This document shows positions 52,247 through 61,652 of a stretch of 61,652 nt of DNA, piece after piece. Made by a program: the position numbers and the translations under genes. Every line of letters begins with the position of its first letter. Position 1 is the stretch's first letter. The notes beneath the pieces were generated by a model, which had not been told where the DNA came from, did no database searches, and saw only the letters and a list, made by a program, of their open reading frames with translations. This DNA comes from Symbiodinium natans (lineage: Eukaryota; Sar; Dinophyceae; Suessiales; Symbiodiniaceae), in contig CAJNDS010000044.1 in the NCBI GenBank assembly GCA_905221605.1, positions 185,001-246,652 of the forward strand, given 5' to 3'.

Positions 52247-54130
52247 TGTGAAGGGCACTGTGCGAGTGGCTCTTCGGATGTTGGCGCATGTTGGCGCGTG
52301 GGAGGCACCCCTCTGAAGAAACCCCAAGCCGCCTGGAAGGTTGAGGGTATACCAGGTATACCCTGAACCCTAAACCCCCAGAGACACAAGCCCTGAAGCT
52401 TAAATCCCATATGCCGGCCCAAAACCCGATAGACCCTAGCATTCCTGATCCTGGGCCACTGCTAGCAGGGAGGCCCAGCTGCTCTTTTTCTTTGTGGCTA
52501 GTGGCTTAGGGTTTAGGGCTAAAGCCCTCCAACGCCCTGAAGCCCTAACCCAAAACGATTATAACTTAGGAGATTTTGAGGTGGAGGGCCGAGGGGTGGC
52601 CTGGGGAGGGCAGCCGAGGGTTCATGTCTTGAAAAGGATCCCAAGAGGTCTACCTAGCCTAAGCTTGACTAAGGCTTTGGAATTTTTGGAATTTTGGGCT
52701 TCGTGGTGTAGGCCAGGCCCCAAACCCTATAAGCTTATAAACGTTAGGATAAAATGGGGTGGCAGGATTGAAGGGGGCTCCCGGGAACTCAAAGGAGAGT
52801 TCGGGGTTTAGGGTTCATTGGCATTCATCGTTCAGGAAGGATACCACCCTCCCTTCGGCTCAGGCATCGGCAACATCTGAGAGCAGCGAAGCTGATGTAG
52901 ACAAGTATTGCAGACAGGCGCCCGATCAGTTCCGGACATTGGGGTCCAGGGTTTCAGGTTGAGCCCTGAACTCTATCGCCCCAGCTCTGTAGGAGGGAAA
53001 AAACCCCTGACATCACTGAAACCCAAACCCTGTAAACCCTACAAGCCCTATAAACCCTAAATCCATCTAAATCCCTAAGCCCTATAACAGTGGCGAGCGA
53101 GCGTCTTTGTTCAGGTTGAGGGCCTTTAGAATTGCATGTGAAAATGGTGTTGCAGGGTGCAAAAGTAGCATGTGGGTCGGGACCCCGCCCACCACAGAAT
53201 TGCACAAGGCAGGGTAGGGCCACCGGCAGGGTCACCTAAGTTAGGGCAGAAGGCCTGTAACCTGAGAAGTCCTACAGGCCCTAAACCCTGAACCCTGAGA
53301 CCTGAAACCTCGCAAGAGACGGGTTAAACTGGGGGCTTCCGCAATGTTGCCAGAGATGCCCAAAAGGAACTGACCCAGAACCCTAAAGCCTATAGGCAAA
53401 TTCCCTTCGAGATATGGTTTTTTTCAGGGTTTTTTTTGGGGTCAAAAGGCTTCAACTAAGGCTATGTTTAAGACTCCTCACGCCATGAGCTATATATACA
53501 CATACACACACTCAAAGCACACCGCAGAATCCGAAGCACGGGGCCCGTCGCTGGAGTCCTTCTTAGGGAGTTTGAGGACTCCTAAACCCTTTATAAAACT
53601 TACAAACCTCCCATAACCTCCCCAAACCCCAAACCGAGCCAGGCTTTCTGTAGATCCCCTTAAAGTTTCTGCCGAGCGCCCAAGAAAGCCTTGGGAGCGG
53701 TGAAATTCGTGGCCTTTTGGGGCTTCAGGATGCTTTAGGATGCTTAGGACGCTGGGACCAAAAGGTTTTACAGGGCTGTTTTTTGTTTCAAGAGTTTTGG
53801 GTTTAGGGTATTGGAGGGTATTGGGGTTTGTGGTGCTTGTGTAGCGCGAATGATTTGCAACGAGTTTGCTGAGGGTTTAGGGGCTTCCACCTCAAGGCCC
53901 CGGATTCCCAGAGCCACCGAGCTTTGCGGATCTTTGCGGGCGCACGCGGTTGCCGGTTTCTGGGTTTAGGGTTTAGGGTTTAAGGTACAAGGTCAGGGGC
54001 TAAAGATACGGTCAGCATTGTTTCACCTAGAGATCGCCTCGAGGCCGCTGTGACCTCATTGATCTTTCTGCATGGCTGCCAAAATCGGCCTCTGCCAATG
54101 CTTTCTGATCTGGGTTTATTGATCCCAAAA
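52247..54130. repeat. Scattered telomere-like words in both orientations
   Basis: CCCTAAA/TTTAGGG words are dense at 52320-52400, 52500-52560, 53020-53090, 53270-53310 and 53960-53985. The last holds almost three head-to-tail TTTAGGG units. A plus frame at 52850-52962 (SESSEADVDKYCRQAPDQF) could be an exon but is not secured. Confidence 0.6.
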
Positions 54131-54189
54131 CCCTATAGTATATACATATCTGTATAGAGCGTTGGTCAGAATAACGGATCATGCGGCAA

Positions 54190-54505
54190 CAATGACGAAT
54201 TCGTTGGTCCTAATGACGAATCCGTTGGTCCTAATGACGAACTTGTTGGCTGCTAATACCGAATCGGTCGGTATTAGCAGGTCGGTGGCTGCTTCTGATG
54301 GGTCTTGTATAGCTGGTCTCGTATGGCTTGATGCGATTGTGAACAGATTAGCATCAGTTTGTGAACAGATTAGCATCACTTTGTGAACAGATTAGCATCA
54401 CATTGTGAACAGATTAGCATCACTTTGTGACAAGATTAGCATCACTTTGTGAACAGATCAGTCTGTGAACAGATTAGCAGCAATTTGTGATAGCAGATGA
54501 GCATC
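54190..54505 (+). repeat. 21-bp and 22-bp tandem repeats around a hairpin
   Basis: Three copies of CCTAATGACGAATCCGTTGGT-like units lie at about 54190-54250. A perfect hairpin (54251-54279) follows, then about six copies of TTTGTGAACAGATTAGCATC (54340-54505) with small deletions in the later ones. Confidence 0.85.
54251..54279. other. 12-bp perfect hairpin
   Basis: TGCTAATACCGA, loop ATCGG, TCGGTATTAGCA, located between two tandem arrays. Confidence 0.9.
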
Positions 54506-54703
54506 AAGTTCCGCATGCGGAGTCCCTGTACAGCTTGCAGGCTCACTGGTGCCAATGGTTCTCGAAGTCGCCCCCCTTTTTGTCGCCTTGTCGATGACAC
54601 CGAGCCCTGCTACGAAGCTTACAGGGTTCATCGGGACAGCAGCACCATGAATCCCAAAGTCTTATGGTCTGTTCAACACGTGTTGTGTTGCAATTGGGTT
54701 TAA
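54497..54703 (+). CDS. Small open frame, uncertain
   Basis: 68 codons from ATG, reading MSIKFRMRSPCTACRL and later LVDDTEPCYEAYRVHRDSS, to TAA. It has some protein-like texture and several Cys, but no family match or splice support. It may be chance. Confidence 0.2.
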   Translation: MSIKFRMRSPCTACRLTGANGSRSRPPFCRLVDDTEPCYEAYRVHRDSSTMNPKVLWSVQHVLCCNWV

Positions 54704-56229
54704 GGGCGTATATGGTCTTTATAGGATTTAAGGCTTGGGGCTTAGGCGGCTTAGGGTAAAAAGACCTCCCGCCCGAGCATTTTCAGTGTTGACTATGGCA
54801 AGTCACGCGCATGTCGCATATAAACCGCTGCCGCAGCTTGTAAGTCATGACAGCCTGCGGCTCATACAGATGCCGTGAAGCATCAACGCAAGCTTTGGTT
54901 GAATGCATAAGGCCCAAATCGACCTTGGCGGCAAGCACTTGCGCGCTGCACTCACCAGGTGCGAGCGATAGCAAGGCAGGCACTCCGTACACAATATATA
55001 CTGCTGTCGGCTGCTCCGTGTACTTTTTCCTGGTGTGAATGTAGAGGTCTCTTGGTTCAGAGGTCTGTGAGGGGTTCATCAATCAAGGCGAGCATCAGCT
55101 GCATCCGTGCCAGTGCCGTGTGGGTGGGAGGAAGAAGAGACATCCATATGACTTACTGGACGAAATACTTTCCTTTAGAGCTTTGGTAACCCGCACGCCG
55201 GGCTACGACACTGTTCTGGGCAGAGAGTGGCAGCCTTCTGCTCAGACTCTGTGATCGAGCTCAAAAGACATCAGAAGACTAGGGTTGGTCGACTCAGTCT
55301 GCCCTCGTGCCCTCAGCTGTTGCCCTCAGCTCACATTGGTAGTTTCCACAATCATGTCCGCTGAGCTTTTCCGAGAGAGCGTGGACCTGCCGGGGCCTCG
55401 GGCATCGACTATAAGTGTTTAGGAAGTTTAGGGTTGAGGGTTTCTTGCGTCGAGCCCTTCGATGGATCAGTTCGAAGCCGAGCTATAGTTCATGCAACTT
55501 TTGCTGAAAAGACACACTTGTGTCTTTACGCGATTCCGAAACTTTGGTGAGTAGATGTTACTACCAGAGACAACTCTTGAGACCCTTCAGCTGTTCACTA
55601 TGGAAAAATATAACCAATGAACCAATCAAGCAAAATCGAACCCCAAGCCCACGAGGCCCAATGGCCCTCTCCGGAGCAGCGCTGCCGAGATGCTCGCTGC
55701 GTACGATGCGGGCTGGCGCTCCGAGGCAGTGGGGTGGAGCAACATGAAGAAAGTGTATACATGTATGTATGCATATGCAGGGATCCCGCTCAACCGAGGC
55801 TGCTATGCAGCAAAAATGTAGGAGAACGCTGTGAGTAAAGTGCCGACATCGCGCTCACCGACTGCAGTATGTAAGGAAGAAATCTTCCATCGGAATGGAA
55901 ATAAGGGCTTGGGCACCCTCAGGCACGGGGCCACACTCTTCATAAAAAAAGGCCTAAGGACGAAATCGTCTCTCGCAGGGCCTGGGCGCCCTCGACTGAA
56001 AAAATGAAGCTGCTGGGAAAGCCCGGAATGGGGGGAACCCCGCGAGAGCCGTTCTATGACTCTATGATTTATACGGTTTACTCTCTATGGTTTTGGGGTT
56101 AAGGGGTTTCAGATGGAGGGTTGGGGTAGCATTTAAACCTTAGTGCAGTATAAGGGTCCAGTGTGGAGGCTGCAGTAGTGTGTGATCCTGTGTGCGTGTT
56201 TCATTTTTCCCAAAAACATCTCGGATGTT
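54704..56229. other. No gene firmly recognised
   Basis: A minus-strand frame at 54783-55082 reads coding-like in its second half (ASRHLYEPQAVMTYKLRQRF), but a plus frame overlaps it. The strand could not be decided. ATGTATGTATGC-type sequence lies near 55757. Otherwise nothing stands out. Confidence 0.35.
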
Positions 56230-56740
56230 GGGTGCTCGTTTAGGTTCAAAACGCGAGGGAGCGATGCCGGGGGATGGCGCGGGGGTGAAAGTGAAACGGG
56301 GATAAAACGAAGCGGGGAGGAAAACGAAACGGGGGATCAGAAGGGCGGGATGAAAACGAAACGGGCAGAACGAAACGGGGATGAACACGAAACGGGGATA
56401 CCGGGGGATGGCGCGGGGGCGAAAGCGAAATGGGGATAGAACGAAGCGGGGATGAACACGAAACGGGGGATCAGAACGGCGGGATGAAACAAAAACGGGG
56501 ATGAAAACGAAACGGGGACGAACACGAAACGGGGATGGCGCGGGGATCAGAACGGCGAGATGAAAACGAAACGAGGTTGAAACGAAACGGGGATGGCGCG
56601 GGAATCGCAAGGTGGCACGAAAACGCAAGGGGGTTGAAACGAAACGGGGATGAAGATGAAACGGGGATGAAAACGCAACGGGGATGGCACCTGCGGGGAG
56701 GAAAACGAAACGGGGATGAAAAGGAAACGGGGATGAAAAC
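56230..56740 (+). repeat. GAAACGGGGATG-type minisatellite
   Basis: Irregular units of GAAACGGGGATGAAAAC and GAAACGGGGATGGCGCGGG run for 500 bp with strong strand asymmetry (A/G on plus). Confidence 0.9.
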
Positions 56741-57490
56741 AGAGCCGGGAGGGGCGCGAGAGCGGACTGCGGCACGTCCGGCGGCGCGGCAAGCTGAGGG
56801 ATTTTCGTTGAATTGTACTACAAGTGTAATGCTGGGAGGACAAAGCCGGAGGGGCGCGGGAGCGGACTGCTCCGCGTGCTGCGGCGCGGCAAGCTGAGGG
56901 ATTTTCGTTGAAATGTATAGTGCAAATTGCTGGGAGGACGGAGCTGGAGGGGCGCGAGGGCGGACTGCGGCGCGTGCTGCGGCGCGTACGGCACGAGAGA
57001 GCCGGAGGGGCGCGAGAGCTGTCTGCGGCACGTACTGCGTCACGGGAAGCTGAGCGATTTTCGTTGCAATGATTTGCAATGTTTTGTTTACGACGCGTCA
57101 ATATTGGCATGACGCAGGAGCCGGGAGAATTTCTTCTGAATTGTATTGCATCATAAGAAATATATATGTATTTTTGTTTACAAGGCGCATCGTTGAATTG
57201 TAGCACACGTGTAAACAGTAGCGCGTACTGCGGCGCGGGAAGCAGGGATTTTCGTCGTCCCGGAGGACGGAGCTGGAGGGGCGCGACGAATGTAGTGCTG
57301 GGCTCGCTGAGCCGGGAGGACAGAGAGCCGGATGGGCGCGGGAGCACGTCTGCGGCGCATCTGGAGAGCGTCATTGGCGCGGAGGGGGTTGCGTGTCGTT
57401 GAATTGTACGGTGTAGTAGTATAAAGTACAAATGTGGTACTGGAATCGCTGTGTCCGTGAGCCGGGAGGACAGAGCCGAAGGGGATCACG
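56741..57490 (+). repeat. ~97-bp GC-rich repeat family
   Basis: Six or seven diverged copies share GAGCCGGAGGGGCGCGAGAG, CGGACTGCGGCGCGTGCTGC and AAGCTGAGGGATTTTCGTTG followed by AATTGTA. Copies start near 56741, 56842, 56938, 56999, 57260, 57310 and 57461. Several are truncated. Confidence 0.8.
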
Positions 57491-58369
57491 CGGGGTGCGA
57501 GATGGTGTGTTCCGCGTCAAGTACTGTATATAATCAACTACCCTACATCACCTTCTTATGTCTTGTTCTACTCTTGATGAAAATGCGCATACGAAGTGGA
57601 CTTTAACGTGGGGATTTCATTCTTGCACTCTTGTAATTCGGATTGTTTTTGGGCTCCTGGCCTGACCTTGTTTTTTTGGATAGGTAACGACAGCTGGCGC
57701 TGCTACAGACGAAGTCCTCAAAAAAAACCAAGCCCCCTCCTACAGATTCCCAGCCCGGGGCTACTGTATAGGCCCCCCTAACATGGGGTAGCCAGGCCCC
57801 ATCTACTACATATATATATATACACACACACACACACACTTCTTTTTGTGTTTATGCAGGGCATTGAAAATACGAGTGCGAATCGACCATAAATTCTATG
57901 CAAGTAGCAAACTCTCCAGCGGGCTTCTGTCGCAATCGTCAAACCACGTTCGAATCGAATTTGTGATCTGTGATAAAGTCATCTGATCGTTAAAAAAAAC
58001 TGCACACACTTCTTGGCCAACGTTCGTCTCACGCAGTAAGGATCAAGGACGGTAGATCTTACCAGTCCCAGGCACCGCGGTAGACGAGTACATAATGTTT
58101 CTCTTCACCAGGGTTTGTCTGTCCCTAGCACAACACAAGGTGAATTCGATCTCCTGCTAGCCTGCTTGCAGTTGCCTTGCTCTGCTTCCTCCGCAGCCCA
58201 CCGGGCAGAAAGGGACATAGGTCCGCGACTGTGTCTTGAGGCCCAAGGTTCAGGGATTTCGGTACCTCTCACGAACTTTGTCATGTGACGGGCCATCGAT
58301 GAAGTAACCCGGGCGTACTCTGGGGTCTGGCTGAGCGGGAAACAATAATGTGGCGCTGCGGTCACCGCG
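57491..58369. other. No gene recognised
   Basis: Contains TA/AC microsatellite at 57808-57838 and otherwise unremarkable sequence with short open frames. Confidence 0.45.
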
Positions 58370-58535
58370 GTGTCACAATATGCCGTCGCCGCCCAATGCG
58401 GCGTCAGAATGCGGCGTCACCGCCCAACACGGCGTCGCAATGCTTTACGCGACCATGCGGCGTCACGTAATGTGGCTTCACAACGAGGCGGCGGCACCAA
58501 CAATGCGGCTTCAACAGTGCGGCGTCAGCTTCAGG
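58370..58535 (+). repeat. ATGCGGCGTCA-type imperfect repeat
   Basis: About nine GCGGCGTC/GCGGCTTC words spaced 12-25 bp apart, many preceded by AAT or CAAT. Confidence 0.75.
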
Positions 58536-58749
58536 TCGACTCGTGCCCTCCCCCTGCCAGCGCCCTGCATACAAAAGATATGAATATAAATATAAATAGA
58601 CATATAAATATAAATATCAAATACAATATAAATACATGCTAACCCCCCCCCTCCAGGACCAACCTCGCAAAATCAACGAAGCCCAAGAAACTAAAAAACC
58701 AAAAAACAACAAAAAAAACAAAAACATCAAAACAACCAAAAACAACTTT

Positions 58750-58894
58750 GGGAGACTAGTCGCCCAGGTTCAGGGCATAGTGTCCCATTTTTTGGTTTTG
58801 TCTTCCATTCCAAAAATTCCCAAACCATAGGTCCAGGGCACAGGAAAAAATAATTAGGGAGACTAGTCGCCCAGGTCCAGGGCACAGTGTCCCA
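58750..58894 (+). repeat. 38-bp dispersed element, copies 1 and 2
   Basis: GGGAGACTAGTCGCCCAGG continuing to GGGCA(C/T)AGTGTCCCA occurs at 58750-58787 and 58857-58894. A third copy lies at 60570-60607. Each is followed by a T-rich segment. Confidence 0.88.
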
Positions 58895-58943
58895 ATTTTT
58901 GTTTTTGTTTTTTTGTTTTTTTCATTGTGTTTTTTTTGCTTTT

Positions 58944-59142
58944 TGGTTTGTTTGGTTTGTTTGGTTTGTTTGGTTTATGGTTTGTTTGGTTTGTTTGGTT
59001 TGTTTGGTTTGTTTGGTTTGTTTGGTTTGTTTGGTTTGTTTGGTTTGTTTGGTTTGTTTGGTTTGTTTGGTTTGTTTGGTTTGTTTGGTTTGTTTGGTTT
59101 GTTTGGTTTATGGTTTGTTTGGTTTGTTTGGTTTGTTTGGTT
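58944..59142 (+). repeat. TTTGGTTTG 9-bp satellite
   Basis: Almost pure (TTTGGTTTG)n with two TTTATGGTTTG interruptions. It is flanked on both sides by a shared 26-bp phrase starting CCCAAACCATAGGTCC (58819 and 59145). Confidence 0.95.
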
Positions 59143-59784
59143 TTCCCAAACCATAGGTCCAGGGCACAGGACATAGTCACATAGTCTCGTGGGTTTAGGA
59201 ATTTTGGGATGTTTGTGGATTTTAGGATTTTTGGAACGGAGGACATGGTTTGGGACTTTTTGGAATTTTTGTATTTTTGGAATTGTGATGGAGGGGGGGG
59301 GACTTTCCCAAATTCCAAAATTCAAAAAATCGAAAAAGTCCCAAACCATGTCAGGTGCCTTGGCTGCGAGTGCCCCAGGTCGGTCCCAGTGAAAGGATAT
59401 TTGCTCACAGTATTCTCGCGTCCCCGGGGCTTATAGTAAAGCAGTTGTATTTCTTATTTCATGGTTCGAAGCTTACCATCCTTCCTTCCCCATTATCTGT
59501 ATTTGATATACAATACATAAACCCTACATACATACATGATGGGGGTACTTACTTTTTCTTTGCATTTCCACGGGAGGCAAGCCCTACATACTACACCAAT
59601 AGGCATAACCCTTTGGTATTTCAGGTTGAGGGATTTAAGCCTCAAACCCTTAAGGTTCAAACTATATAGGCACTATAGGGCTAACCCCATCAGGGCTTTA
59701 GATATAATCACTGAAAAATCCGAAGCCTTTAACGACTATCGGGTTTAAAGGTTCAAAAGCCTAAACCAGAGGCCCTGAGGCTTT
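59143..59784. other. No gene recognised
   Basis: T-rich sequence with GGAATTTT words (59190-59290), a G run near 59291, then AT-rich sequence with CCCTA words (59518-59760). Confidence 0.45.
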
Positions 59785-60110
59785 AATTGTAAACGCTTGC
59801 GCGCGCCGCCTCGGCAGCCGGGCCGGCCCACGGACAGGAAAGAAGGAAAGAGGGTTTCTGGTCAAGAAGCGGGGAGGGTTTTCGGGGAAAAAAAAAGGGG
59901 TTCGCGGGGGCGGTTTCAGGGGGGTGGCAGGAGGGTCAAGTCAGAGGTGTTGGGGTTTCAGGCAGGTCCCAGAAAGGTCCAGGGGGTCTCAGGGGGGTGC
60001 CAGAGGGTCCACGCGTTTTGGAGCGCCTCCTCTATAGGAGCCACCGACAGGCGGGACCTCCCCCGGGTCTGCTTGTTCCAGATGCTTCTCGGCAGGAAGC
60101 CGAGGCGAAT
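59785..60110 (+). repeat. Dispersed repeat, copy 2
   Basis: Partner of 6268-6600 in the same orientation: AATTGTAAACGCTTGCGCGC at the left end, AGCCACCGACAGGCGGGACC near the right, AAGCCGAGGCGAATCC at the end. The middle is G-rich and diverged. Confidence 0.85.
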
Positions 60111-60495
60111 CCCTAGACTTTATATACATTTAAACCTAAGGCCTGGGCATTTATACCTTCGGCGCCTTTAGGGGTGTAGGGTTCTGAGCCTAAAGGATTT
60201 GAGGTGTAAATGCCTAAACCTTAAACGCGTGAGGTTAAACTCTATAGGCTTGGGTATAAATGCCTATATCTTAAACCCTAAACCTTTAAACCTTAACCCT
60301 ATAAAGGGGTTGAAAGGTTAAGGGTGTAGGTTTAGTTGCAGGCTTAGGTTTAAATGCCTATATCTTAAACCCTAAGCCTTTAACCCTTTAGAGTGTAAAG
60401 GCTCAGAGTTTAAGTTGACTTCACGGCTTAGGTTTAAATCCCGGAATCTTTTTATCCTAAACCTTTCAACCGCAACCCTTTAGAGTTTAAAGTTT
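60111..60495. repeat. Telomere-like ~92-bp repeat
   Basis: GCCTATATCTTAAACCCTAA with following CCTTTAA occurs near 60262 and 60356, inside CCTAAA/TTTAGG-rich sequence in both orientations. Confidence 0.7.
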
Positions 60496-60569
60496 GTTTT
60501 TTGTTTTTTGGCTTTTGGTTTTTTTGTGGGGTTTGTTTGGTTATTCCCAAAACCAAAAAACACAACTTT

Positions 60570-60607
60570 GGGAGACTAGTCGCCCAGGTCCGGGGCACAG
60601 TGTCCCA
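60570..60607 (+). repeat. 38-bp dispersed element, copy 3
   Basis: Third copy of GGGAGACTAGTCGCCCAGG...AGTGTCCCA, again followed by T-rich sequence. Confidence 0.88.
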
Positions 60608-60744
60608 AATTATTGCTTTTTGGTATTTTTTGTATTTTTTGTTTTTTGTTGGTTTTTTGTGGGGTTTGTTTGGTTATTCAGTTTTTCCAGTTTTGTGGCT
60701 TTTTAGTGTTGAGGTTGGTCCGGGGGCGGGGTTACCAAATATCT

Positions 60745-60849
60745 AAAAAATATGTATATATAAATAGAGAAAAAATATATATATATATATATATCTATAT
60801 CTATATATATATATATACATGCTCCCCCCCCCCCCCCCCCCCCCCCCCC
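60745..60849. repeat. AT microsatellite and 26-C run
   Basis: TATATA-rich tract (60754-60819), then an almost unbroken C run (60824-60849). Confidence 0.9.
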
Positions 60850-61652
60850 AAGATCCATACTTTTTGGGTGTTTTCGAGTCCATTGGGAGGCTTCCAGAAA
60901 TGGGTTGGGAAGCCAGCTTGATATTCTCCCCATCCTTGCTCAAATCTAATTACGAACGCGGCCCAGATCAGGATGTCTTAAGGGTGTGTTTCTTACGGTG
61001 TGGTCTTTTAATATTTCATTCTGAATGAGGTTTAGAAGGGATGTCTTACAGGCGTGGCCTCTGAATCTAACGTTCTCATCAAATTCCATTACAAACGAAG
61101 CCCAGATGAGGATTTCCTAGGATGTGGCTTTAAAATACAAAATTCTAATAAAATTTCACTGCGAAGAGGGTCCAGAGGAGGATTTCATAGGGAGCGGTTT
61201 GAATATATAATTTCATGAGATGTATTCGCTTATATAGAAGAGAATGTCTTGGACTGGGGCCTGTTCATGTAAATGTCATAATTTGCCTAATTTTGAGACA
61301 TCTTGAGTTGCATAAGAAAAATCCAATTTATTTTTTACAAAATTAATACAGAAGGCCTGCGCAGACAGAATACAAACGCAATACAGAACAAAAGACAAAC
61401 AGAAGCGCCGGTCTGCTGGTGGGCCTCGGCAGGGTGTATGGTTTTTTTGTTTTTTTGTACATTTGCTGTATTTTCTCGGAGTGGCTGCGGGGGGTCGAAA
61501 TGTTGTGTAAAAAACAAACACCAAAAAAACTCAAAAAAATACAAAATCTGCTCCCCACCGCCCCTCCCGACCCCGCCCCCCACCCACAATGTTGTATTTT
61601 ACAATGTAAAATACAAAAAAAACACACGAAAAAAAAATCTGCTCCCCACCGC
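60850..61652. other. No gene recognised; hairpin and duplicated phrase at the end
   Basis: AT-rich, with loosely repeated phrases (GATTTC(A/C)(T/C)AGG and AGATGAGGAT) at 60970-61190. ATCTGCTCCCCACCGC occurs at 61546 and again at the window end. A 10-bp perfect hairpin (TTGTATTTTA/TAAAATACAA) lies at 61592-61616. Confidence 0.5.

Noticed and set aside
58913-59349. Phe/Gly/Leu and Asn/Lys/Pro repeat frames
   Set aside because: They are translations of the TTTGGTTTG satellite in different frames and strands.

Overview
The window looks like nuclear DNA of a dinoflagellate, probably a suessialean such as Symbiodiniaceae (inference). The reasons are: a very large Ty1/copia element with the domain layout I associate with dinoflagellate copia elements; very small host exons, one pair separated by an apparent GC-AG intron; scattered degenerate TTTAGGG/CCCTAAA motifs; and an extreme load of microsatellites, minisatellites and dispersed repeats. 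No bacterial, organellar, rRNA or CRISPR feature is seen.

The centrepiece is one complete, apparently young LTR retrotransposon at 30030-41345. It has two 427-bp LTRs that I read as identical, TGTTGA/TCAACA termini, a 5-bp TATAC target duplication, a candidate tRNA-Met primer site, a polypurine tract and one uninterrupted 3473-codon Gag-Pol frame. The polyprotein carries, in order: a coiled coil; eleven VPGVPG-type repeats; a capsid-like region; CCCH and CCHC zinc fingers; aspartic protease; DD35E integrase with a long acidic insertion; an extra domain resembling a 2-oxoglutarate/Fe(II) oxygenase; a SAM-like helical segment; reverse transcriptase (YVDD); RNase H; two hydrophobic segments; and a C-terminal Cys/His cluster. 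The oxygenase-like module between integrase and reverse transcriptase is the most interesting signal here. A second, decayed copia-like element with short LTRs lies at 11852-15612.

Host genes are split into exons of roughly 40-350 bp and mostly lie below ORF-caller limits. The best supported are a J-domain (DnaJ) protein around 24.0 kb, two well-bounded terminal exons at 26.1-26.4 kb, a terminal exon at 27.7 kb, and an RRM RNA-binding gene with a Gly/Lys-rich tail at 41.6-42.3 kb. A damaged partial copy of the RRM gene lies at 28.6-29.0 kb, on the other side of the retrotransposon. A 113-codon open exon at 42.8 kb is followed by its own decayed tandem copy. Candidate charged, coiled-coil-like exons are scattered over 0.7-5.5 kb. 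Calls based only on reading-frame texture have low confidence.

The right third is dominated by satellites. Four different arrays run almost back to back at 46.86-49.50 kb: 42 bp with a 7-mer higher-order pattern, then 61, 74 and 14 bp. Further arrays are a GAAACGGGGATG-type array and a ~97-bp GC-rich repeat at 56.2-57.5 kb, a TTTGGTTTG array at 58.9-59.1 kb, and telomere-like tracts at 50.2-54.0 and 60.1-60.5 kb. A ~330-bp dispersed repeat occurs near both ends of the window (6.27 and 59.79 kb).
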